DNA of 5,840 nt from Desulfatitalea sp. (GTDB lineage: Bacteria; Desulfobacterota; Desulfobacteria; Desulfobacterales; Desulfosarcinaceae), in the NCBI GenBank assembly GCA_013041835.1, contig JABDRH010000156.1, positions 1-5,840 on the forward strand, given 5' to 3'. Under the pieces are notes generated by a model. That model made no database searches. It was not told the DNA's origin and saw nothing but the letters and a program-made list of their open reading frames with translations. This document shows positions 1 to 5,205 of this stretch, piece by piece (positions within the stretch are counted from its first letter, which is position 1; each line of letters begins with the position of its first letter). A program made the position numbers and the translations under genes.

Positions 1-512
1 CCTTTGACGATATCCCGCAGCAGGGTCAGATCGCCGCTCGATTGCAGTTTCGCGAGCCGATCCGCCAGTTTCCTTTGGGACGCAGCCAACTGATCGATGG
101 CACGGCTGTTGTGGGCGATAGCGCCGAAGGCCTGTTTTGTATTGGCGCTGCTGACGCGCCCCAGGGCCAGCATGTCCTGATGCCTGGCAACGGCCAGCCG
201 CACCCGGCGACCGCCGGGAAGTCTGGCCGCCACAACGCCGGGGGGCCCTACCGGATTCAGTCGTTTCGGCGGGGTCATACGTGCGCCTTGAATTTTTTGT
301 TTTTTCCCGGTGGCCGCGGGCTGGCTTTGCCCAAGGGTGTGAAGTTCACGTCGCAGGCGCTTTTCGATGCGGCCCTTTGTCTTTGCAATGAGCTTTCGGA
401 CATGCTGGCGATCACCGCGCAGTGCTCCGGAGACGGCCAGTAGAACATCCTGGGGTGATGCGACGGCCTCGTTTGTACCGGGGATTAGCTGTGCGGGTCG
501 TTGACGGCTCAT
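1..512 (-). CDS. Third tandem member of the unrecognised 'LPxGR / RQHERF' family, 3' end cut by the window edge
   Basis: The open frame starts with ATG at 512-510 and runs through the left edge without a stop, giving 170 visible residues. Residues 1-90 are a family-divergent N-terminus with a basic helical stretch at about 32-56. Residues 93-110 contain VAARLPGGRRVRLAV, which aligns with VWAILPNGRR and LVAMLPNGRSVWL in the two genes upstream. It is followed by a charged helical region (about 111-170) like theirs. The hydrophobic segments and C-terminal domain of the family would lie beyond the edge. The start codon is 4 nt after the TAA of the preceding gene. The partial Shine-Dalgarno GAAGGG (521-526) overlaps the end of that gene, so translational coupling is likely. 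An internal ATG at residue 79 is a possible alternative start, but the upstream reading frame looks coding. Function is unknown; family membership is my inference from the motif and position. Confidence 0.8.
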   Translation of the reverse strand, partial: MSRQRPAQLIPGTNEAVASPQDVLLAVSGALRGDRQHVRKLIAKTKGRIEKRLRRELHTLGQSQPAATGKKQKIQGARMTPPKRLNPVGPPGVVAARLPGGRRVRLAVARHQDMLALGRVSSANTKQAFGAIAHNSRAIDQLAASQRKLADRLAKLQSSGDLTLLRDIVK

Positions 513-516
513 CGGT

Positions 517-1551
517 TTAGCCCTTCCCTGATAAGGGTTTGGCGGCCGGATCCTGAGTGTCGACCATCCACGCCACCTGAAGTTTTTTCAACGCCGGCAG
601 ATTGGAGGGCATCTGCACAAGAATTCTAAGGTGGCCGTAAATGACCGCTGTTTCAAGTAACGAAACAGGGGCCAAATCCAGCGATTCGTCCGCGAATTCT
701 ACCGATTGAATCGTCGCTACAGCCGGTACGTTTTGCAATGTTCGAAAATCCTGTAGATGATCCGGTGCGATACGCGGTGAGAGGTCTTCTACCGAGAGCG
801 CCGCGTAAAGGTGCCTTTGTCTATCTTTTTTGTACACAAAATCTTGTACCGTGACATTCTTAAGATCGGTGACCCCGGTGATGAAACGCTCGTGCTGGCG
901 ACCGCTAAGCAACCACCAACCGGTTAACAGATTCGCCAAGGGAGCCGTGTAGGACCACACATCCAGGCCCTTGATGGAATCTTCTTTCTTGCCAGGTTTT
1001 CCCGAGAGCAGGCTCGCGGCTTCATCACCGAACAGCCACACGGCCAGCGAGAGGGCCAGCACCAGATTGTTCTCCGCGATTGGATTGCTTCGCTGCCCGT
1101 AAGCGGCCATCAGCGGCGCGGCGCTCAAAACCACGAGTTGATTCCAAAGCTCACGCCGCTGATGTTTTCGCAGTATTTCCTTTTGCTTTTTTCGATTGGT
1201 TTCGACTTCTCGAATAACAGGTATCAATGCACTGTCGACCCGGCGGCCGATCTTCTCATCGCCCGTTAGGATACGGTTGCGCAACTTGTGTTCCTTTTTC
1301 AGCCGCATGCGACTGAGCCGGGCGGTATCGCGCGTCAACCGCCTTGAAAACCGCCGCGTTGCCGCTGCATTGGCGTCGAGCCGACGTGCGCGGTCAAAAC
1401 GCTTAAATCGGATGGCATTGGCGATGCGATCAAATTCCCTGACAGGCACGGGTGCCGGCCGCAGATTCAGCCAGACGGATCTGCCGTTTGGCAGCATTGC
1501 GACCAGCGCCCGGGCGCCTCGAACGCGAGGGGCCCGGTTATTGGTTTTCAT
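517..1551 (-). CDS. Conserved protein of unknown function, 344 aa: basic coiled helical region, three hydrophobic segments, beta-rich C-terminus
   Basis: I do not recognise a named family. Order of features: LPNGRSVWL at 20-28; a long, arginine-rich helical region at about 35-135; hydrophobic segments at about 134-152 (LWNQLVVLSAAPLMAAYG), 162-182 and 198-215; the RQHERFITGV block at 218-227; a probably beta-rich region at about 228-333; and a closing VAWMVDTQDP at 327-336. It is a shortened paralogue of the 504-residue protein encoded just upstream, lacking that protein's acidic and basic N-terminal tracts. From about residue 126 to 154 the two align without gaps at 15 of 29 positions. I chose ATG at 1551 because GGAGG lies 4 nt before it; a longer frame opens with TTG at 1593 but has no comparable site. 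The hydrophobic segments suggest a membrane hairpin or a buried core. The gene follows its paralogue after 87 nt and precedes the next by 4 nt, as expected in an operon. Confidence 0.85.
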   Translation of the reverse strand: MKTNNRAPRVRGARALVAMLPNGRSVWLNLRPAPVPVREFDRIANAIRFKRFDRARRLDANAAATRRFSRRLTRDTARLSRMRLKKEHKLRNRILTGDEKIGRRVDSALIPVIREVETNRKKQKEILRKHQRRELWNQLVVLSAAPLMAAYGQRSNPIAENNLVLALSLAVWLFGDEAASLLSGKPGKKEDSIKGLDVWSYTAPLANLLTGWWLLSGRQHERFITGVTDLKNVTVQDFVYKKDRQRHLYAALSVEDLSPRIAPDHLQDFRTLQNVPAVATIQSVEFADESLDLAPVSLLETAVIYGHLRILVQMPSNLPALKKLQVAWMVDTQDPAAKPLSGKG

Positions 1552-1555
1552 CGTG

Positions 1556-1560
1556 CCTCC
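1556..1560 (-). promoter_or_regulatory. Shine-Dalgarno GGAGG deciding the start of the 344-aa gene
   Basis: GGAGG on the minus strand, 4 nt before the ATG at 1551-1549. It supports this start over the in-frame TTG 14 codons further upstream, which has no purine-rich site at the right distance. Confidence 0.75.
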
Positions 1561-1638
1561 ATGGTAGCGGCTGGCCTGTTCCACCGGGTCCAACTGTTTT
1601 TCGCAAGCGTCATATCAACTGCTGCTCGATGGCGGTCA

Positions 1639-3153
1639 CTAAGAGGCGCTCTTCTTTCTTTGATATTTTGGATCCAATGTATCTACTTCCCACGCGACAT
1701 CCGCCCAACTGTTGGTAACCAAATTTTCTCCGATCAATTTCAGGTTGAGTTTTCCATTTTCAATCTTGGCTTCGACGCCTTGAACTTTTTCAGAGGTCGC
1801 ATGAACGGTTGTGACCACAACCGGATCGCCTTCAAACGATTCGAAGTTAATGTCATTACCCACAGGCAAGGTGATCGATTGTGTGTCAGTACCGGTCACG
1901 TGCTCAACTCCGGTAACAAACCGCTCGTGCTGTCTGTTTCTCATAAAGGCGTAGACAAGGCCCCAATTGGCGAACGGTGCGGCGATATTCCATATACCTG
2001 TCCCCTTGCGCCACTTTTTGCCGCCGCGAGCCACGTATCGGTCGATGATATCGTCGGCGGCCAAAAACAGTGTCGTTGAACCGGCGATAAACAGGTTTTT
2101 CTTTGTAAACGGACTCGCATTGTCGCCGTAAGCACGGTCGCCATATGCCGCAAACAATGGAATCGCGCTTGCGGCCAGAACGGTATTCCAGGTCGAACGC
2201 CTCTGCTGCCGCCGGATCTGGCCAAGCATCTTCCGGTCTTGTTTACGGCCTGACTTTTTCTGGCTGCTCACCAATTTGGTGATGCGTTTGTCGAGATTTT
2301 TATCCCCATCGACAATCTGTTTGGTCAAAAGCTTGGTACTCTTGAGCTGTTGGGCTGTGAGCGACTTGGCTGCGGTGCTCTGGGCCGATTTGAGCAATTT
2401 TATGTTTTTGGCATGCACGCGAAGGGCTTTGGTCTGTTTGACGCTATTGGTACGAATCTGCCGGGTCAAACGGTTCATATCCGTTCGGGTCGCCAGCGCG
2501 GGTTTGAACATCATCTTGGTCCTTCGACCGTTGGGCAAAATTGCCCAGACATAACCGGTGCCAAGGGCTTTGCTGATTTTAGGCATCGACACACGACCGC
2601 GCCCGCGGATACCGCGCAACTTTTTATGCAGCATGTGCTGTGTTCTTTTTGCTGTGCGGGTTGCCTTGCGCCGTGCGGCCCGCGCTCTCATTTTCATGAA
2701 ACGGGCCCGCTTGATGGCCTTTTGACGCGCAATCCAGTCACGACGCCGGGCACTGGCGCTGCGCCGCTTGGAACGACGCCTTCGCTCCGCGGCATCCATT
2801 GCTACGGCTTCACCGGTGTCGGCATACCCCTCATCAAAGGCTTCGTCATCGTCGTCATATTCCACGACGTCGTAAGCCTCGTCGTCGTCACCATCTTCGA
2901 CCTCATATGCTTCCTCATCATCCAGATCATCCTCCAGATACGCCTCGGCAGCTTCGTCATCGTCGTAATCTTCGAAACTTTCGTAGTCTTCGAAATCTTC
3001 GGCGTCGTAGGCCTCGTCATCATCCAGGTCGTCCTCATCGAACGCCTCGATGCTTTCGTCCTCATCGAGGTCATCCTCCAGGTATTCAAACGCCTCCGTA
3101 TCCTGGTAGTCTTCTGCATAGTACCCTAAATCCTCAGCTTTTTGATTGTCCAT
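1639..3153 (-). CDS. Conserved protein of unknown function, 504 aa: acidic repeat tract, basic tract, helical region, hydrophobic segments, beta-rich C-terminus
   Basis: Not a family I recognise. Residues 15-116 are an acidic tract dominated by Asp, Glu, Tyr, Phe and Ala, with recurring units such as EDDLDxxE and DDDEAY. Residues 124-186 are the opposite: about 30 Arg/Lys in roughly 65 residues. Then come VWAILPNGRR (202-211), a Lys/Gln/Thr-rich helical region (about 222-318, probably coiled coil), hydrophobic segments at about 321-338, 353-371 and 386-404, the RQHERFVTGV block (407-416), a beta-rich region (about 417-485) and a closing VAWEVDTLDP (486-495). From residue 200 on it is a paralogue of the 344-aa protein downstream. 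No signal peptide is visible. The ATG is preceded by a strong GGAGGT. It lies 66 nt after the coiled-coil gene and 87 nt before its paralogue. The opposed charge blocks could fold on each other, bind nucleic acid, or dock on partners; none of these is shown by the sequence. Confidence 0.88.
   Translation of the reverse strand: MDNQKAEDLGYYAEDYQDTEAFEYLEDDLDEDESIEAFDEDDLDDDEAYDAEDFEDYESFEDYDDDEAAEAYLEDDLDDEEAYEVEDGDDDEAYDVVEYDDDDEAFDEGYADTGEAVAMDAAERRRRSKRRSASARRRDWIARQKAIKRARFMKMRARAARRKATRTAKRTQHMLHKKLRGIRGRGRVSMPKISKALGTGYVWAILPNGRRTKMMFKPALATRTDMNRLTRQIRTNSVKQTKALRVHAKNIKLLKSAQSTAAKSLTAQQLKSTKLLTKQIVDGDKNLDKRITKLVSSQKKSGRKQDRKMLGQIRRQQRRSTWNTVLAASAIPLFAAYGDRAYGDNASPFTKKNLFIAGSTTLFLAADDIIDRYVARGGKKWRKGTGIWNIAAPFANWGLVYAFMRNRQHERFVTGVEHVTGTDTQSITLPVGNDINFESFEGDPVVVTTVHATSEKVQGVEAKIENGKLNLKLIGENLVTNSWADVAWEVDTLDPKYQRKKSAS
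2806..3111 (-). repeat. In-frame degenerate acidic repeat tract within the 504-aa gene
   Basis: Codons 15-116 are almost entirely GAT, GAC, GAA and GAG, interrupted by aromatic and alanine codons, so the plus strand shows continuous GTC/ATC/TTC triplets. At protein level the unit is imprecise: EDDLD occurs near residues 26-30 and 74-78 with a close variant DEDDLDDDE at 39-47, and EAY/EAF recurs about every 8-13 residues. The tract probably grew by slippage or unequal recombination and then diverged. Confidence 0.75.
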
Positions 3154-3157
3154 AATG

Positions 3158-3163
3158 ACCTCC
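3158..3163 (-). promoter_or_regulatory. Strong Shine-Dalgarno GGAGGT of the 504-aa gene
   Basis: GGAGGT is placed 4 nt before the ATG at 3153-3151. It is one of the strongest sites in the operon and fixes the start, suggesting this protein is made in quantity relative to its neighbours. Confidence 0.75.
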
Positions 3164-3219
3164 GTTCAGACTTTTGTTTGCGCCCCGAGGGCTTGTTATG
3201 CGTTCAGTTATCGATTCAT

Positions 3220-3696
3220 TCACCTAGGCCGCGGATTCCGGCGTCCATTGGGCTTCGGTCTTGCCGATGATGGCGGCGCCGAGGGGCGCCGTTGGGCGTG
3301 CGTCACCCGGTCATCAACATATTCGTATTCGTCGCCAAATTCCTGCTCATCGGGCATTTCCAGAATCTGGACACGGGCCAGATGGGTCACCATGGTGGAC
3401 TGCAACTCCCGCATCAGGGAAAGCTCTTCGATAACCGCCTTTTGCGATTTCACCAATTCGCGTAGCTGCCTTCGCAACAAACGCACTTCTTGACGCAGGT
3501 CGGAAACCCCTTCCGTTTCCAATTCAACAAGATCCTCCCGCGCTTGCAGATTTTCCAGAAACTTCGGAAGTACTTTGACCGCCAAGCCTATAAGATCGTT
3601 GGCCGATCCGCCCGCGTTTTCAACGCCGGTAAACCCTTTTGAATCCGCCGCGGCCCTCAGGGCGCCCTCTAAGCCTTTTGCTATGGTATCGTTCAT
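3220..3696 (-). CDS. Small coiled-coil protein of unknown function with acidic patch and basic Pro/Arg tail, 158 aa
   Basis: I do not recognise this protein. Residues 1-45 look helical with an Ala/Gly-rich start and a mildly hydrophobic stretch (DLIGLAVKVLPKFLENL, 34-50). Residues about 50-110 have heptad-like spacing of Leu, Val and Ile among Glu, Arg and Lys (for example VRLLRRQLRELVKSQ), as in a coiled coil. Residues 113-129 are acidic with tyrosines. Residues 130-158 are a disordered basic tail rich in Arg, Pro and Ser. No membrane segment or signal peptide is evident. The ATG is preceded by AGGTGA (3701-3706) with a 4-nt spacer and lies 27 nt after the stop of the 368-aa gene, so the two are probably co-transcribed. 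The layout suits an oligomeric adaptor or scaffold whose charged tail docks on acidic partners such as the neighbouring proteins; that role is inference. Confidence 0.83.
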   Translation of the reverse strand: MNDTIAKGLEGALRAAADSKGFTGVENAGGSANDLIGLAVKVLPKFLENLQAREDLVELETEGVSDLRQEVRLLRRQLRELVKSQKAVIEELSLMRELQSTMVTHLARVQILEMPDEQEFGDEYEYVDDRVTHAQRRPSAPPSSARPKPNGRRNPRPR

Positions 3697-3723
3697 GGTT
3701 TCACCTGTTAAAAGTTGATAGGA

Positions 3724-4830
3724 TCACAAGCCATCAAAGCCCGCATCACGCGCCCACGCTTCTGACGCATCCATCTCATCGCTGTCCTCTTTTCCGATTC
3801 CGGCAAACCCATCCAGTTCATCGTAACGATCCAGTTCTCCCTGATGGCGCAAGTACTCTAAAACCAAAGCGCTGCGTTCTTCGGTGCACTCTGGATCAGC
3901 GATATACTCACCATCGTCGCTGATGAGGTAGTCGGGAATTTTCGCAGCCGTTTCGCCGGTCAGGGCTTTGAGCTCAAACGCCGACGCCTGCGCCAAACGA
4001 GCGATGGTGGCCATCACATCGCCCATTGGAATCTGTACCGGCATACGGGTCGAATCGTCCGCTTCCACGTATAGTTCGCCTTCCCTGTCACGGAAAAGGG
4101 CCGACCGCAGCGCCTGCATGATTTGGGGGTTGTTCAACAAGCTGGCCAATTGTGCGGTGTTGTTCAAAGGCGGCCTGGCTTGGGCCCCAGCCGGTCCGGG
4201 GGCTCCGGTCCGCGCCGGCGCTTGACGCCCTGCCGGCGGTGGCGGCGAATATCTTCGGTATGGACGTACCGGCTGCGCCCCACGCTGAACGCCCGTCGGC
4301 ATTCGAGGCGTTTGGCCGGGGCGTATACTACCCACTACGTTTCGGGCCATGCCTGCGCCCTGGCCCAAACGCCGGGACCACAGCGCGATGTCTCGTGCCG
4401 TACGATTATTGCCCCCAACGGCGCCTGCGATGCCGCCCGCAACCTGGGCGCCGGTTTGGAACAAGCTGAGCCCGGTCTGGAGGCCCTGGGTCACTCTTGC
4501 CCAGTCCACTTCACCGGAATGCATGGTATCTTCAACGAAAGCGCCTATCAGTTCGGCCTGCTCAGATGCCGTTAACTCGGGTGTGGTTTCAAGAAAGCGA
4601 AGCACGATTTGTGCAAGGTCGACGGCATCGGATGGATAGCCGATGCCGGGGGCATCGAACGTCTCCTCTTCGAACGCGTCCTCGGCGAAGTCTTCGTCGT
4701 CATCGTCATCCTCATCCTCTTCGTAATCTTCCCAATTGAAGTCTTCGTCATTGTAATCATCCTCTTCGAAATCCGCCCAATCCATCTCCGGTGGGGCGTC
4801 TTCAAAATAATCGGTATGAAAATCGCTCAT
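3724..4830 (-). CDS. Protein of unknown function with very acidic N-terminus and Gly/Pro-rich linker, 368 aa, first gene of the operon
   Basis: Not a recognised family. Residues 8-58 are an Asp/Glu tract with regularly placed Phe, Trp and Tyr. Residues 66-112 are probably a helical domain (DAVDLAQIVLRFLETTPELT onward). Residues 113-142 are a Gly/Ala-rich segment (GLSLFQTGAQVAGGIAGAVGG) that could be a weak membrane or pore-type helix. Residues 165-224 are a Pro/Arg/Ala linker with PPPP at 196-199. Residues 225-300 are again helical (NNTAQLASLLNNPQIMQALR and beyond), and the tail from about 304 is acidic. Its acidic head resembles that of the 504-aa protein in composition but not in alignable order. 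The start is supported by AAAGGAG 5 nt upstream. The gene is first behind a sigma-54-type promoter and 27 nt ahead of the coiled-coil gene. No enzymatic motif is seen; a structural or adaptor role is a guess. Confidence 0.86.
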   Translation of the reverse strand: MSDFHTDYFEDAPPEMDWADFEEDDYNDEDFNWEDYEEDEDDDDDEDFAEDAFEEETFDAPGIGYPSDAVDLAQIVLRFLETTPELTASEQAELIGAFVEDTMHSGEVDWARVTQGLQTGLSLFQTGAQVAGGIAGAVGGNNRTARDIALWSRRLGQGAGMARNVVGSIRPGQTPRMPTGVQRGAQPVRPYRRYSPPPPAGRQAPARTGAPGPAGAQARPPLNNTAQLASLLNNPQIMQALRSALFRDREGELYVEADDSTRMPVQIPMGDVMATIARLAQASAFELKALTGETAAKIPDYLISDDGEYIADPECTEERSALVLEYLRHQGELDRYDELDGFAGIGKEDSDEMDASEAWARDAGFDGL

Positions 4831-4835
4831 GACGG

Positions 4836-4842
4836 CTCCTTT
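4836..4842 (-). promoter_or_regulatory. Shine-Dalgarno AAAGGAG of the first operon gene
   Basis: AAAGGAG on the minus strand with a 5-nt spacer to the ATG at 4830-4828. A close-to-ideal site, supporting this start. Confidence 0.75.
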
Positions 4843-4961
4843 AGGTCTTGCTCAATGCACCCGGCCCAACCGGAGATTGTTCCCTGGAGGACCTTTAAAT
4901 AGACAGGGTACATTGTTTTACTTTGCTTTCTATTTCCTGACCGCACCTGCATTTATTTTAC

Positions 4962-4977
4962 TGCAACTCGTGTACCA
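4962..4977 (-). promoter_or_regulatory. Sigma-54 (RpoN) -24/-12 promoter for the five-gene operon
   Basis: The minus strand reads TGGTACACGAGTTGCA. Against the known consensus TGGCACG-N4-TTGCW, it matches all but two positions (T for C at the fourth, A for G at the seventh). The essential GG and GC dinucleotides are separated by exactly 10 nt. Transcription would start near 4951, leaving about 120 nt of leader before the 368-aa gene. Promoters of this class need an activator ATPase bound upstream, often helped by IHF, and candidate sites for both are present at fitting distances. I saw no equally good sigma-70 pair in the gap. Confidence 0.68.
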
Positions 4978-4994
4978 TCTTTGATTTTTTGTTA

Positions 4995-5007
4995 TAACGC
5001 ATTGATA
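4995..5007 (-). promoter_or_regulatory. IHF-type binding site between activator palindrome and -24 element
   Basis: The minus strand reads TATCAATGCGTTA, an exact match to the IHF consensus WATCAANNNNTTR. At equal base composition such a match is expected about once per 65 kb per strand, though AT-rich gaps raise this. Its centre lies near -50 relative to the predicted start, between the promoter and the palindrome, where IHF bends DNA to bring an activator to sigma-54 polymerase. Confidence 0.55.
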
Positions 5008-5020
5008 ATTCGGCTTTCTT

Positions 5021-5040
5021 ATCCTTCCGGCCGGAAAGAT
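5021..5040. promoter_or_regulatory. 20-bp palindrome, candidate enhancer-binding-protein site
   Basis: The core TTCCGGCCGGAA (5025-5036) is a perfect 12-bp palindrome. It extends as ATC-c-core-a-GAT, giving 20 bp with only one mismatched pair. The centre is about 80 bp upstream of the predicted sigma-54 start, within the usual range for upstream activator sites. With no loop it would make a poor RNA hairpin, and no T-run follows, so a protein-binding operator is more likely than a terminator. The cognate activator is not in this window. Confidence 0.5.
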
Positions 5041-5131
5041 ACGGGTTAAAAGCCACCCACCAGGCATCGTCGAAACATATTGTAACCAGCTAATATTGTG
5101 ACCGTTTTATACCCACGCCGTGTTGCTGATA

Positions 5132-5153
5132 ACCGGGTCCGCGATAACCCGGT
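5132..5153. repeat. Inverted repeat ACCGGGT-N8-ACCCGGT downstream of the TcA gene
   Basis: Perfect 7-bp arms (5132-5138 and 5147-5153) with an 8-nt loop, 52 bp past the TcA stop codon. In RNA it would form a GC-rich stem that could stabilise the tcA transcript end or act as a weak terminator, but no T-run follows on the minus strand. It is also about 190 bp upstream of the predicted operon start and could be a second, distal activator site. Confidence 0.45.
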
Positions 5154-5205
5154 AGAAAATGGCGGATGCAGGCCGAAACTTTCATCTGTAATCTGTTAGG
5201 GCGCA

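Larger units (their letters stand above)
4831..5205 (-). other. Intergenic control region between the TcA gene and the downstream operon
   Basis: About 375 bases without a convincing gene, AT-richer than the flanking coding sequence. Reading in the direction of transcription it holds an inverted repeat soon after the TcA stop, a 20-bp palindrome, an IHF-type site, a sigma-54-type promoter and a leader of about 120 nt ending in the Shine-Dalgarno of the 368-aa gene. I find no hairpin followed by a T-run that would make a clear intrinsic terminator for tcA, so some read-through cannot be excluded. The leader contains a 28-codon open frame (4827-4913) that overlaps the operon start by ATGA but has no good ribosome site. 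Confidence 0.7.

Noticed and set aside
26..235. Minus-strand 69-codon frame with Trp, Pro and Cys-rich translation
   Set aside because: It is an out-of-frame shadow of the third paralogue, which is open to the window edge in another minus-strand frame.
42..443. Plus-strand open frame of 133 codons
   Set aside because: It lies opposite the minus-strand frame that starts at 512 and carries the family motif LPGGRR; the plus frame shows no domain and no supporting ribosome site.
1549..1593. N-terminal extension of the 344-aa gene from a TTG start at 1593
   Set aside because: The ATG at 1551 has GGAGG at the right distance, while the TTG has no comparable site, and the extra 14 residues have no counterpart in the paralogue.
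2806..3111. Regular triplet pattern suggesting a CRISPR or non-coding satellite
   Set aside because: There are no constant-length repeats with unique spacers; the pattern is a period of three from Asp and Glu codons in a good reading frame.
2350..3129. Long plus-strand open frame with Ile/Val-rich hydrophobic repeats
   Set aside because: It is the antisense reading of the acidic tract: GAT and GAC codons read in reverse as ATC and GTC, giving artificial Ile/Val runs. The minus-strand gene has a strong Shine-Dalgarno and a paralogue, and the plus frame has neither.
4831..4915. Possible riboswitch or attenuator in the operon leader
   Set aside because: Only short, weak pairings (for example CCCTG with CAGGG) are visible, with no known aptamer motif and no T-run terminator before the start codon.
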